Positions 32,106 through 45,239 are shown, counted from the stretch's first letter. The stretch: 64,000 nucleotides of DNA from Vitellaria paradoxa (GCA_019916065.1 CM034239.1:40848663-40912662), one strand, 5' to 3'. The notes: generated from the sequence alone by a model not told the origin. Program-made: numbers and translations.

Positions 32106-35100
32106 ATGAATAACAATACTACCACTATTGAAATTTTGAATGGTTCTAACTTTAAAAAATGGAAGAAAGATATTGATTTTGCTTTGGGAATTGCTGATAT
32201 TGATTTGGCATTGCGTGAGAATGAGCCACCTGCACCCACAACTGAGAGTTCTGTTGAACAAAAGGAGTTTTATGCTAGATGGGAAAAATCCAACCGTTTG
32301 AGTTTGATTGCCATGAAACCTTCTATATCTGAGCACCTTCTTAGTGGTTTGCCTGACACTAAGAATGCTAAAGAATTCTTTATTGCTATGGGCAACATGT
32401 ACCAAGTCTCTAATAATGCTGAGGCTGGAAGTCTAATGAGTGAATTAACGGGTATGAAGTACAATAATATGGGTGGGGTTAGAGAGTATATCCTCAAAAT
32501 GGTCCATATTCAATCCAAACTAAAAAACTTTCAAATCACCATTCCTGACAAGTTCATTGTTAGCCATGCCTTCAATTCTTTACTTGCTGAATTTAGTCAT
32601 ATCAAAACCGCCTATAATACCCATGATGGAACCTGGTCCCTTAATGAGCTTATCACCAAATGTGTTACTGAGGAAGATAAAGTTAAAAAAGAGAAAGGTG
32701 AGAGTGTTTTCCTTGTATCCAAGCCTAAACTCAGTTTTCATAAGAAACAAGGAAACCAAAAGAAACCTAATCATCATACTCATAAGGGGGTTCAGGATCC
32801 CAAAAGGCATAATACAGGTCAGACACATAATATGGGAGGTCCTAAGGCTACCATTAGGAAAGATGTCAAGTGTTTCTTTTGCAATAAAGTGGGTCATAAA
32901 AGAAGCGAGTGCACAAAGTTTACTGCTTGGTTAGAGAAAAAGAAGAAAGAAAATAGTAATCCACTAGCCCTTGTTTGTTTTGAAACTAATTTAGTTAATG
33001 TTCCTATTAATTCTTGGTGGCTTGACAGTGGGTCTACCATTCATGTTGCTATTACCTTGCAGGGGTTCCAAAACAAACGGAAACCAAATGAGTCAGAGGC
33101 TAAGCTAAAAGTAGGGAATAATGTTGAAGTTGATGTTGAGTGTGTAGGAGTTGTCTGCTTAAATTTAGAAACTGGTTTTCAACTTATTTTGGAGAATACT
33201 TTTTATGTACCCACTTTTAGAAGAAATTTGATTTCTATTTTTTTATTAGACAAAATGGGATATTCTTTTAGTTTTGGAAATAGAAAGTTGAATTGTTTTT
33301 AAATTCTCAACTTCTTGGTCATGGTATTTTGAATGATGATTTATATCAAATGTCTTTGGCTTCTAATAGTGTGTATGCTTATTTGAGTACTGAAAATGTA
33401 GTACCCAAGAGACCTTTACTCAAAGAAAAGTCTTCAATTTTGTGGCATAAGCGTTTAGGTCACATATCTAGAGAAATGGTAGATAGATTAATTAAAAATA
33501 ACATTCTTCCTTCTCTTGATTTTGGAGATATGTAGACTTGTGTTGATTGCATTAGGGGTAAGCTAACCAAAGTTAAAAATAAAGGTGCAACTCGCAGTTC
33601 AGATCTTTTAAAAATCATTCATACTGACATCAGTGGACCCTATTCTTCCACATTATGTAGTAATAAATATTTTATTACTTTTATTGATGATTTTTCTCGT
33701 TATGGTTACATTTATTTGATAAAGGAAAAATCAGAAGCTCTTGAAAAATTTAAAATTTTCAAAACTGAGGTTGAAAAACAATTGGGAAAAGTTATCAAAA
33801 TTGTGAGATCTGACCGCGGGGGTGAATATTATGGTAAACATGGTGATATTGGGCAGCATATGGGACCGTTTGCCAAATATTTACAAGAGTGTGGGATTAT
33901 TGCCCAATATACTATGCCTGGGAGTCCTGAACAAAATGGTGTTGCTAAGAGACGTAACCGTACTCTTAAAGACATGATGAGGAGTATGATAGCCGTTCTA
34001 ACCTACCTATTTTCCTTTGGGGTGAAGCAATCAAAATATATCCTTAACCGAGTTCCTAGTAAATCTGTCCCCAAAACACCTTTTGAATTATGGACCAATA
34101 GGAAACCCAATTTGAATCATTTTTGAGTATGGGGCTGTCCAACTGAGGTGAGGATTTTTAACCGTTTGGAGAAAACCACTGATCCTAGATCAACCCATTG
34201 TTTCTTCATTGGCTATCCAGAACGTTCTAAGGGATATATGTTCTATTGCCCTACACGCAATACTAGAATTGTTGAATCTATGACAGTAAAATTTCTTGAA
34301 TACGATGGTACTGATGCTGCTGATGTTGAATGTGATCAATTTGTTGATGTGGGTCAGGAGAAAGAAATTGTGTTTATTCCTTTGCTTGTAGTGTGTGGAA
34401 CTGCACTTCGTACACCCGCATCTGCACCTGCACTTGTTGAGGAAATTATTCCTCAACAAAATGTGATTATAGTACCAAATGATGAGGTTAATCAACCTCA
34501 AGAAATTCCAATAGAAGTGCCATTGAGAAGATCTGTTAGACAGAGACGCTCTGCTATCTCTGACGATTATGTAGTTTTTCTTGGGGAGACTGGTTATGAT
34601 TGTGATAATATTATTGAACCGGTAACATTCACTGATGCTATTACTAGTTCACAGGTTAGTATGTGGATGGATGCTATGAATGAAGAGATACAATCTATGG
34701 CTAAAAATGAAGTATGGGATCTTGTAGAGCCTCTTGAAGGTTGCAAGCCTGTTGGTTGTAAGTGGGTTTTTAAAACCAAAAGGGATTCTTGAGGAAAGAT
34801 TGAGCGATTCAAGGCAAGATTAGTGGCTAAGGGTTTCACTCAGAAAGAAGGTATTGATTATAGTGAGACATTTTCACCTGTGTCAACTAAAGACTCTCTG
34901 CGGATTATTATGGCTTTGGTAGCTCATTATGATTTTGAGTTACACCAAATGGATGTGAAGACGGCATTTTTGGATGGTGTTTAAGATGAGAATGTCTTGA
35001 TGGTACAACCTGAAGGTTTTATTGAAAGCGGTAAGGAACATCTTGTATGTAGGTTGAAAAAGTCTATTTATGGTCTTAAACAAGCATCTCGCCAATGGTA

Positions 35101-36199
35101 CTTGAAGTTTGATCAAGTAATTACTTCTCTATGTTTCATTGAGAATAACATAGATCAATGCCTTTATCTTAAGGTCAGTGGGAGTAGATTCATCTTTCTT
35201 GTTTTATATGTTGGTGATATTTTGTTAGCTAGCAGTGATTTGGGTTTGTTGTATGAGACTAAGGAGCTATTGTCTAAGAATTTTGATATGAAGGATCTTG
35301 GAGAGGTTTCATTTGTTTTAGGCATTGAAATTCAACGAGATAGGTCTCGTGGGTTGTTGGGACTTTCTCAAATAACCTATATTGATCAAGTGTTGAAGAG
35401 GTTCAATATGCAAAATTGTAGACTTGGAGAAGTACCCATTGTGAAAGGTGATAAACTCAGTAAGAAACAGTGCCCTAAGAATGATGTTGAGAAAGAGAAT
35501 ATGATGAATGTGCCTTATTCTAGTGTTATTGGTAGTCTAATGTATGCTCGGGTTTGTACAAGACCAGATATTTCATATGCTGTGAGTGTTCTGGGTAGGT
35601 TCCTTTCTAATCCAGGACATGATCATTGGGTGGCAGCGAAGAAGGTTTTGAGATATTTACAGCGAACGAAAAATTACATGTTGACATATAGAAGAGTTGA
35701 GCATCTTAATATAGTTGGCTACTCAAATTCAGATTTTGCTGGTTGCTCAGATGACTTGAAGTCTACATCTGGTTACATTTTCATGATGGCTGGAGGAGCA
35801 ATCTTGTGGAAAAGTGTTAAGCAGACTCTTACAGCTTTATCCACTATACATGCAGAGTTTGTAGCATGCTATGGGGCGGTAACACATGCTGTTTGGTTGG
35901 CTAATTTTATTTCAGGGCTTATGATGCTAAAATATATTCCAAGACCTTTGAAAATATATTGTGATAATAGTGCTGCTGTATTCTTTTCTAAGAATAACAA
36001 AAGTTCTGGTGGATTGAAGCATGTTGAGATAAAGTATCTTACTATTAGAGATCATGTGAAGAATGGAGATGTTATGATTGAGCATATTAATACGAAGGCC
36101 ATGATAGCTGATCCATTAACTAAGGGATTGAGACCTATCATTTTTAATAAGCATGTTCATGATATGGGTGTTCTAGAATCTTTTGATGTATTTGGTTAG
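32106..36199 (+). pseudogene. Copia-2 gag-pol polyprotein
   Basis: Gag opens at ATG 32106 (MNNNTTTIEILNGSNFKKW). Zinc knuckle CFFCNKVGHKRSEC (about 32871-32912), protease WWLDSGST, integrase (WHKRLGH; TDISGPY; RSDRGGEYYG), RT and RNase H follow; end at TAG 36197-36199. Lesions: a missing T in a T-run at about 33296-33301 shifts the frame; in-frame stops at 33533, 34124, 34790 and 34982. RT motif reads YVGD instead of YVDD (Gly codon 35213-35215), and the third integrase catalytic residue is Lys (33947-33949). It cannot make active enzyme. The KGDKLSKKQCPKND wording suggests a Tork-type lineage, not certain. Confidence 0.92.
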
Positions 36200-36803
36200 T
36201 GGGACAGTTCTAATTTGCGTCACTACATTGGCTTGGGATTGTTTTTATAAACAAATATTTTGATTTATCGCTTTTAATGTCATTATTATTCTTGATTATT
36301 ATCATTATTTTATGCACATTTGAGATATGATAAATTATCATAGTTTGACTTTTATTGTTTATGACTTAGTATATCTCATTGAGATTATTTGAGATGTATC
36401 TATTATAATATGTCTCATATGTGATATAGAGACAATAAAGTTATACTTTAATTTGTGGATTTCTTCCTGTAGTCTATAATTGAGGCATATGTGTAATGGA
36501 GAAATCATATGTGAGATGACCGACAAGTAATAGTATAAATTTGGATCATATGAGAAAAAACTATTACTTGCTACACTACTATATCTTAATTCATGTCAAC
36601 ATTATTATTAATATTTGTAATCATAGAAGGTTTTATGTCAATAAAGGACATATATACCGCTATGGTTCGATATTAGTAATCTTGTTGGACTGAATTGCGT
36701 TGAAAGGTGTGGTCTCAACTGTATTAGTGTTATTTGTGGCCACCTACGAGTTTTTACTATTCAGTCTATTGAGTTCACAATTAATGTTGCCCAAGTGGGA
36801 GAA
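36200..36803 (+). other. Copia-2 3' untranslated region with polypurine tract
   Basis: AT-rich sequence between the RNase H stop and the 3' LTR. Ends with AAGTGGGAGAA (36793-36803), the polypurine tract. Confidence 0.7.
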
Positions 36804-37260
36804 TGTTAGAATATTATTGGGCTTCCATTAATTATTTGGTGAAGACTGAATATAATACAGTTATAATGAGACAATTATTTGGGCTTTATTTGTTATGATC
36901 TAATTTAGTGTTAAGCCCCTACACACCTAATTAATAAGATATAGTTAGACGGCTTAGTGTAGGCCCTTGAGTCTAATAGTAGCCCGTAATGGGAGGGCCC
37001 TATTAGAATCTATAAATATAACATATTGGGTAGGTCCCTACTCTGCTCTTGACATTGAAAAACCCTAGTGTCTTGGCTGTCCCATTGAGAGCCGTCATTG
37101 TGAACAAGAGAAGGAGTGGAAGTCCCAGCCATCCGCTGTAAATCTTGTGCTCATCATTCATCCTAAATAATTCAGATGGCTACGATAAATACAGGTATAA
37201 ATTTTATCTTTTGATTCTAGTGTTCTAATATTCGTATGTAAATTTTTTAAGTTTATTACA
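36804..37260 (+). repeat. Copia-2 3' LTR
   Basis: 457 bp, no indels relative to the 5' LTR. Its transcription direction is towards the 3' end of TPS B, so read-through would be antisense to that gene. Confidence 0.93.
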
Positions 37261-37747
37261 GTTTCATGATGATTGTGTGCAGCTTTTTTCAAACAACTTT
37301 CCTTCCCATTGTATAATTTTCTAGTTTTTGTACTCAAGTTTTATCTTTATTTTATAAAGTGTTAATTAAGTATGTTACTAACATTAATTTTAGGGAGTTA
37401 GGCAAAATTGATGAAAAAGTGTGAAAGTAAAATGTTAATAAATTATCACCTTAATTTTTAATCCAACATCAAACCACACGACAGAAGGAGCTGAAATTTG
37501 TATAGAAACAAAGTTTCAATTCGGAATGACACAATTGGCAATGAAGAGGGGGAAAAAAAAACACTGAACTAAGCATATACATTACATTCTAATATCAATA
37601 CAAATTATTGATATTGTCCTCCGGAAATTTCTACTGCAAATATATATCATCTAATTAATACAATCTAATATAATAATATCCATGATGCTTGCTTACCCTA
37701 CCACTCCATCTCAAATCCATCTATTTACAGCCAGAGTTCAAATTCCT

Positions 37748-39250
37748 CTATATTTTTTTCATTAGTGGAATGGGCTCAATTAACAGTTTCAACACTCGGT
37801 TTCTTGCTTTGTTTTCTGGAGCGCTATATCCATCTCCATACTGGTAAATGCAATGGATAGTTCTGGCAAGGTTAATAATTACATCCATTAAAGGTTTAGG
37901 AAATGGAGTATTCCTTGCTTGACCTCTGTTCATCTTTTTCCACGTCTCCTCAATCAGGTTTTTAATGACTTCGCATGCAAATTCCTTTGACGATCCAGTT
38001 TCATGCATGTAACACGGGATTGACTCTGCAGTTCCATCTCCCTCCGAATCAGCCTGCATAATTGTAATTAAAATGATTATTAGTAAGGACAGAACTGGAA
38101 ATGTCTCGGAGAGTCAGAATGCCCTTTGACATTAATAGTAGTTATATACCGCTGGAGAAACCAAATCATTGCAAAGTCGAAAGAATACGGCTGGGTCGCG
38201 AAAGAGATCGATAGGTTCATCGAAGGAACCTAGTCCCTCTTTTGTGATGTTTTGACCTATCAAGCAAAAGGCATGAAGCAATAAAAGAATCGCAGATGAT
38301 GTAACCAATGCATTGGCCAGATAGTCTTTGAATTTTGGGGTGTGTCTCTCTCTAGTCCACCTTGCTTCTAACAGGAGCGACTTGCAGAAATCTGCCCACT
38401 GAAATAAAAATAAACGAAACAAGATTGAGTATCAAAATTTCAGAAATAATTATATATATGGGCGCATTTAGTATAAACTTAAAAAGGATAAATATTACTT
38501 TTATAAAATTTTATATCTTCTAAATCATGTTAGGTATGTTTTATTAAATTTAAACTTGTTAATATTTTTTTTCTATTGAGATGATAAATGTTAATATTTT
38601 AGTGAATATATAAAATGAATGAAAAGTCATGCTACGAAAATATTAATAATTACCTTTATAATATTTACTTTAGTTTCATATTTCTAATCCCATGCTAAAA
38701 GCATCTATGTGATTAAATGACGGTAAATTTCTTTTATTTTATTTTATTTTTTTTTATAACTCAGGGATTTGAAATAATTTGTGTGTATCTTAACTAATTC
38801 ATCGGGTTCTAAATTTAATGATTAGATAACTGTTACTCTTGTAAAATTTTACTATTTTTAATTATCTTAGGTATATCTATTAAAATTTAAATATACTGAT
38901 ATTTTTTTGACTCGAGTGTACATATTTATTTCCATACTTCTAAACCCATGCTAAAGGCTCCTTAAAGAGTAGAAGCATCGGTAATTGTTATACATACAGC
39001 TTTTTTGAGGTGTGGTCTGGTGTTCACTCCGTGTTCTCTATAATTGTCATCGGCTATTTTATTTACTGTACTATGAAGAGCTCGGAAGCAAAGTTGCAGA
39101 CTCTCCGGGAATTTTTTTGCAGCATCCAAATTCCACCTGACAAATAAAATTAAAAAAAAAAAGGCTTTTTAAGATATACTTAGTAAATATTGTACATTTG
39201 AATTTCATGTGAAACCTTAAGAAAATGCCCTAGATGATCTAGCTAGTATC

Positions 39251-39306
<56 letters not shown>

Positions 39307-41470
39307 CAAACCTTTCTACAGCTTCTGTAAATTGCTCTAGTTCTTCCAATGAACCATGTATCTCATAGACGTCATCAATAGTAGTTACTAGGATGCTCGC
39401 TTTCGCTAGTCCCTTACGGCAATTACTGAATTGAGGTTGGAAGACCAATCCAGTTGAACAGAAGAAGCTTTCTGTCATTCTGTCTCTAATAAAGCTCAGC
39501 TTGTTAGCTAGTCCCGTGTGTCTCCACCACCTAATTAACACACAAAAAAAGTAATGTGGTTAATAACACTTAATGGTTTAAATGAACCGAACTGTGCTTT
39601 CACAAACAATTAAATCATTAGCTTCAATAAATTTTTATAGATTTATTTATTGACTCATTGGTTGGGCCTAATAAATTCCTTATTCTCCTGTTGTGACTGT
39701 TTATCATATTATTTATAGCAAAAATTTTCAGCAAAGACTCCATTCTTAAGATTGGCCTCAGATTTCTAAAATCTTGGGGCCGAGCCTGCGCAATTGATAC
39801 TCCTAGACCGCAGTTAGCTAGTTACATCCATAAAATTGTCTTCGTGCTACATATTTCAAAGCTGAGATACCTGGACAAGTCTTGGAGTTCTCTTTGATGT
39901 ATGGACTGCACGGAGTTAAAATCCATCACTGCAAGTTCAAGCAGCAATTGATTTGCATCGTCCCTTCTACTGTACGCCTCAATATACTCCCTAGCTTCTA
40001 GCCTCAGCATCCTCCGCTGCAAGGGGAGCTCCAAAGCACGACTTACCTGATAAGCTAGACTCTGATCGATCTTCTCCAATGGCAGCTCCAAGATCCTTTT
40101 GAGATTTATCCGAGTAAATTCTTTCGCCTCCTCCAATATATTCTCCCCTTCAAAAGAAAGATAGGAAGCTTCGTACAAACTCAACAATCCCTTGACATCA
40201 TTGCAAAGGCCCGCCTTGAAATTTCCATCGTCGTCTTTGAATTGCTTGAAAACATCTGTTCCCCGTCAGCAGCACCATATCAATTTATTTAAATTAAGAG
40301 CGATACATAACTACATATATTCATTTAAAGTAAAAAGTTCAGAAATCTTTACATCATCCTGATTAACTTTTTTCTAATAATTTTTTTTTTAACAGAATAT
40401 TTTATTAACTAATGAGAAGTTGATCAAGTTAGTAGTTCAGATTGTGTAGTATTTAATCAGTAGTACCTTGAGAGACTTCAAAGCCATTCTGTCGGAGGAG
40501 CCTAAAGCTTAGAGCAGTGGAATGCAAACTCCTCTCTTTTCCTTCAATACTTCCTTCCAAAGATATTATTTTGGTTAGGGCTTTCTTTATATCCTTGTCA
40601 AAGTGGTAGGCCTGGCCTAAACGTTGCGTTTCGTCTATCAATTCTAGCAAAGCCATTGATTCCACATCCTCGTCATCCATCATTTTCCTAACGTCCTCCT
40701 CTAGTTTCTCTCTCCTCTCCTTGTACATCTCCTCCTATAAAATATCCACATAGAGGGATGGTATGAAACCATAAAATAATAGTAGAATGTAATCCATGTT
40801 CATTTATACACAAAGGTAATTAAAACATTTGAAATTTGAATTAACAATGAAAAAAAAAAAAGGGCACATTGCGATATGAAGATAAATAATGTAACTTAAT
40901 ATTATTTTATAATTCGATACGTTGAATAGGGTTGGACTTAGGTTTAATTTCAAGTTTGGTCGCTTAAACTCAATTTAAAAAAAAATATTTAAAACTACAT
41001 TTTTAGATAAAAAAATAGTTTTACAAATTATAAAAAACTAAAAGTAAGCATTTGTTACATGACTTCTGCCAATTTTAAATTTGGGGAATTGACAATGCAT
41101 GTATCCATATACAATAACGAAAGAATACTGTTTTCCAAAATTAATTTTGTAAAACTTATTTCTAAGGACTATGGATGGGCCAACAAAATGATCCTGTGAT
41201 GACAGTTATTTCTACTGATTTGAAAAATTATATTAAAATTTTATTAATTTTACTCATTATTTTTGTAAATTATACTTTTTTTCCGTATTTCGTCCATAAT
41301 ATATTTTTACTTTTACTCATAATTACCTTAAAAATTTAATTTTACTCAACTAGTTATAAATTCTAGTAGCCTGCTAAACTACATATACTTACAGCATTAT
41401 CAGACTTTAATGACTGCACAAATTCGTGGGTCCAAGAGCTCGGCTGGCAAGCTGAAGTTCTGCTAGCCAT
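37748..41470 (-). CDS. Terpene synthase, copy B (class I TPS, probably TPS-b), apparently intact
   Basis: Exons, right to left: 41393-41470, 40467-40734, 39871-40255, 39312-39530, 38998-39136, 38150-38398, 37748-38053; all introns GT-AG. Exon sizes (78, 268, 385, 219, 139, 249, 306) fit the angiosperm seven-exon TPS; product 547 aa. Motifs: R4-x8-W13, LYEAS 142-146, RDR 259-261, aspartate-rich motif DDVYE 296-300 (Glu in place of the last Asp), NSE-like N440-D441-x2-S444-x3-D448 (usual Glu replaced by Asp). Known role of the family: Mg-dependent ionisation and cyclisation of prenyl diphosphates. The C-terminal IINLARTIHCIYQYGDG wording is TPS-b-like (mono- or hemiterpene). No clear plastid transit peptide is seen from this ATG; a longer start (ATG at 41516-41518, in frame) exists but is not shared with copy A. 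Product unpredictable. Confidence 0.9.
39250..39301. repeat. (TA)n(GA)n microsatellite at the intron 4 donor of TPS copy B
   Basis: About 9 TA then 17 GA units, ending 11 bp from the exon 4 donor. On the transcript this is a long CU tract just inside intron 4. Copy A has the same tract with only about 7 GA units (12095-12108). Confidence 0.9.
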
Positions 41471-41664
41471 TTGATGGCAAGTTCCAATGGTGGCCAACAT
41501 CTGAAACTGCGAACCCATGGCTAGAGGAGTAGCTTGGCTGGTTGGTTGTTGTGAATGTTTTGATAGGATATATATGCGAAAGAGAGAAGAAACCAACTTC
41601 TCAAGAAGTTGAGGAACTTCGTTAAGTGTTTGTGATGTTAAGGTTTTTGAAGTCTTATGGGACC

Positions 41665-41672
41665 TATTTATA
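41665..41672 (-). promoter_or_regulatory. TATA box of TPS copy B
   Basis: TATAAATA within CTCTATAAATAGGTCC on the minus strand, 195 bp upstream of the MASRTS start and conserved with copy A. Confidence 0.7.
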
Positions 41673-41876
41673 GAGACTTGGTAGGTGGTGCTTTTATCAA
41701 GTTAATATTTGTGTTGCCTAATTATGTGGACGAAATTTACTCTTTGATGGAAAGCACGCCATCGTCACTGTGAGGGAGGGCCATTGACGTAGTCGTTGTA
41801 TCTCAGGACAAATCTGAGAAACGCACTTCACGAGTGCACGAGGAAAACTCGTAACAATTAAGGAGAGGGCGGCATT

Positions 41877-42344
41877 TATGGTTCAAAGTCGCGGTTGTGA
41901 TTATCATATTGGATTGAGAATTTTAGATGCCGTCACAGTGTCGCGTCGTAATATCAGACGATATGTAATATTTTATTTTTATAATTTAAAAAATAAAAAA
42001 AATAAAAAAATTCTAAATAATAAAGTAGATATATTACATGATAAAAAATATAGTAATTCTTTCATTAAACATTAGATAATTACATATAACATGTGAATGA
42101 ACTAACTTTTTTCTTTCCTCTTTTACACAAATCGCCGAGAAATTATTTATCTCTTCGATTTTTTGCTGCGACAGTTAGTTTTCTTGGTGTATCGCTGAGA
42201 TATCAGCTTGTTTTGGTTATGACAAAGCGAGATGACTATTCTTGACGCATTTCTTTAACGCGGGCTAAGATCTCATCGCGTTATCCATCGATTCCGATAC
42301 GTCTTGAATGATATCTCGGCGTCTCGGATGATACTTTGAACCAT
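41877..42344. mobile_element. MULE-like MITE upstream of TPS copy B
   Basis: Ends TATGGTTCAAAGT and ACTTTGAACCAT are inverted repeats. Flanks GGCGGCATT (41868-41876) and GGTGACATT (42345-42353) match at 7 of 9 positions, the duplication length of Mutator-like elements. Interior contains GATATCTCGGCGTCTCGG-type words. Lies about 205 bp upstream of the TATA box and is absent from copy A. Confidence 0.6.
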
Positions 42345-43305
42345 GGTGACATTATCAGCTCGATAAAATTAACACGAATATATTTTGAATCGTTAAATAT
42401 TAATTTAACGGATTGTAGCTTTAAAATTTGGTAAAATTAATAGCAGTCCCTTAAATTCAAAAGTTATCAACCCGCGTAAGTACAATTGCGGTCCTAACTT
42501 CCCTTCGTAGGACTTACAAAGCAATGACGGGTAATATCACTGGACTCGTAACATCAGTAGAAGTAAAAAGCAATTGTGATTTGAAAAAACATATATACCT
42601 CTAATATTATGTATCAAAGGATATTCTTTAGATAGGTCACTTTAGTACTCATTTTTAGGATTATTTTCAATCTTTTCTTTAATTTGAGGTATCAAAAAAT
42701 ATCATGATTTGATAAAATAATACTTTTTGTGTAAGGTTCAATTATGGTTAATAGGTATGTATCAGACACCTTAAATAGCACGTCTAGTCATTTTATTATT
42801 TTTTCTCAAATATATAACTAAGACAAATTTATATTTGACTAACTAAAATTCTCTTAAACTATAAAATCGTAATTTTTGTATTTTTTATATTTTATACATT
42901 GAATTAGTTTATTGTAGTTGATATATTCACCTGTTTAACTTATAAAAAGACATAAAATTATATATATATTTTTGATCATTTTCTTACCGTGTTTATATTT
43001 ATATTTTTTGTATTTATTATACCTATATCATATCCAGATTTTTTACCTTTATATTTATTTCTTAAAATGAATATCAATCAGAAAAAAAAAAAATATCATG
43101 GAGAAGAAATCTTAAATTGTAGCCATTTTAAAAAGCATTTCGTCGGGACGTGATTATGACAGTCACATTTGTGACTGTAATTTGTACGTTTCGGTGTGGC
43201 CAAAACGACGAGACTTGAATAATAAATTATTTTGATTAAATAGGCGTCCATTTCAATAGGGCCAATAGCGAGACTTACAACATAGAAGACTTCAATTAAA
43301 TAATT
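42345..43305. other. Upstream flank of TPS copy B, then intergenic
   Basis: Homology to copy A flank continues to about 42730 (AAAAACATAT...TCTAAT, TACTCATTTTTA.GATT). Beyond that AT-rich DNA with no feature except a GGGACGTGATTATGACAG segment near 43144. No gene. Confidence 0.5.
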
Positions 43306-44060
43306 TAGGGATGGTCATCTCGGCTGACCCGTTGGTACCTTACCCAATTCTTATCCCAAATGGGTAGGGGATTCAGAAATTTTTTAGGGATCGGATAGGG
43401 TACAGGGACATTTTTTAAAAAAATTCGGGGATCGGATAGAGTACGGGTATGAGTATGTCCCCGCCTCGTACCCTACCCTACCCTACCCGTTCTCTGACCC
43501 TACCAATACTCTCATATATATATATATATATATATTTAATTTTTTAGTGTGCAGTAAGGTAGTGAATTAATATTTTGAGTTTTTTTATCTATCACATTCC
43601 TATTAAATTACTTTGTTTTCCAGTTTACAAAGAAATTATAAATTGAGATAGACCAACTGTAAATATTTTTTTATTTACTTTTCCTATTTTGAACCGTAGA
43701 ACCTATTAATATGGTAAGAAAATATAAACCTATTAATATGGTAGGAAAATAGAAACCTTATAAATGTTTTCTAAATATATATATATATATATATATGGCA
43801 TTTTTTGATTTTTTAAATATATATTAGGATTATACTCTATTTTCTTATAAGTCATATTTTAAAATTTTTATATTTTTATATTTTTTTTAATTCAGGTACC
43901 TGATTCCCCATGAGAATTCCCGTTCCCTTTTGGGTCGAGAATGGATGGTAAAAATAAATCTTCAGTGGGGATTAGGTAGGATATATGGATTGATTTTAGT
44001 TTAGGGATCGGGTATAAGGATATGCGTATCCGTCCCATATCCGTGCCGTGTCCATCCCTA
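43306..44060. mobile_element. 755-bp hAT-type non-autonomous element
   Basis: TAGGGATGG at the left and CCATCCCTA at the right are perfect 9-bp inverted repeats, flanked by AAATAATT (43298-43305) and AAACAATT (44061-44068), an 8-bp duplication with one mismatch. The interior has many GGGTA/TACCC, GGGGATCGGATAG and ATATCCGT words. No transposase. Related in wording to the element nested in Copia-1. Confidence 0.8.
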
Positions 44061-44390
44061 AAACAATTCCGTCCGTGGTAACTCTACACAAGCTAAAAAT
44101 ATAAGTTAATGTGAAATTATAAAAAATACAACAATACACTCATTGATCATTTTGATGACATTTCTTTAAAATATAAAATATTTAATCTTTTTTTTTGGGT
44201 ATGATTTATTTATTTAAAATTTGTATGCATTGTTCAATTAATTCATGGGTTACGTTGAACCTGCGGTCATGTTGGTGGACGGAAGCAACCTTTACCAAAA
44301 TCTAGGCTGTTGCACAGACAGCAACAGCCTAGGTGGCAGACTTGGAAGACAATTAATGCATTGAAACGGCAAATACGGAGTGAGTAATAT

Positions 44391-44740
44391 AGGCGCGTTT
44401 GACAACTTAAAAATTAGTAAAAAAATATTAAAAATTAAATTTTGTGTGTTTGAGAAAATCACAAATTTTGTTATTTTTTTGATTTGTTACAGTAAAAAGT
44501 ACCACTTTATAATTACAATTTTTTTGATTTGCTACAGTAAAAAATATACCAAACATCCAAAAGTTACAACTTTTTTGCTTTGCTACAGTAAAAACTTTAC
44601 CAAACACCCAAAAGTTACTAAAAAAATACTAAAAATTCCACTTGGTTCAACCAAACACACAAAAAAATGCAAAAAAAAAAAAAAATAACCAAAAAACTAC
44701 CAAAACTTAAGTTTTTTTTTAACTTCCAAACACCCTCATA
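44391..44740. mobile_element. Foldback MITE with internal 50-bp tandem repeat
   Basis: Left GGCGCGTTTGACAACTT and right AACTTCCAAACACCCTC are imperfect inverted repeats. Inside, TTTTTTTGATTTGCTACAGTAAAAA recurs three times with about 50-bp spacing (44474-44625). The plus-strand frame across it is repeat DNA. Confidence 0.55.
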
Positions 44741-45239
44741 ATTTTAGATAATTTGGTATTAAAAATTAATGTTGAGTCCAGGAAAAAAAAATTAGCAAGT
44801 TAATTATTATTAAAAAATTAATTTTTTTTTGTCTAGAAATGAAAAAAATATTAACTTGTTAATAGTTAGAGGATAAATTTAATTATTTAAAAAAAATAAA
44901 AAAAGTTGAACATTTAAAAATTAGCTTGTAGCTGTGGTCCTAGACGGAACCTAACATTAACGTGAAAGACAAAGACAATAGATATCATGTCCATACATAT
45001 TTATAGCCCTCTCATTTACGAAGTTGCTCTGAAGAATTGAGTGACAAGACATTGCTATGTGAAGCGTCCGGATCCGAGTGCGATATGTATGGCCGTTCAA
45101 ATTGGGAGGGCTGCGCAAACTTGAGACACCAAAACCAACTTAATTGACACGTTTTTTTTTTGGTTCACACTGTGAGCGGTGCACGAACCCGATACGGTAC
45201 TATAGCCAGTTTCACCTTCTTACTTTGATTGATTAGGTA
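44741..45239. other. Intergenic DNA without recognised features
   Basis: AT-rich to about 44930, then moderate GC (GCGTCCGGATCCGAGTGCG at 45064-45082). No frame, RNA gene or repeat supported. Confidence 0.45.

Larger units (their letters stand above)
30301..37260 (+). mobile_element. Copia-2, complete but defective LTR retrotransposon
   Basis: A 6960-bp element with perfect 5-bp target duplication GTTTC (30296-30300 and 37261-37265) and two LTRs of exactly 457 bp (30301-30757, 36804-37260), both TGTTAGAATATT...TTTATTACA. By eye they differ at about 22 positions (4.8%), mostly transitions, so it is younger than Copia-1. It contains primer site, leader, gag-pol and polypurine tract. It sits 488 bp beyond the stop codon of TPS B and points towards that gene. 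Confidence 0.95.

Noticed and set aside
41363..41596. Longer N-terminus for TPS copy B from the upstream in-frame codons
   Set aside because: The upstream part is not alignable with copy A, which diverges just before MASRTS, and it does not resemble a transit peptide; the ATG at 41468-41470 was preferred, though ATG 41516-41518 cannot be excluded.
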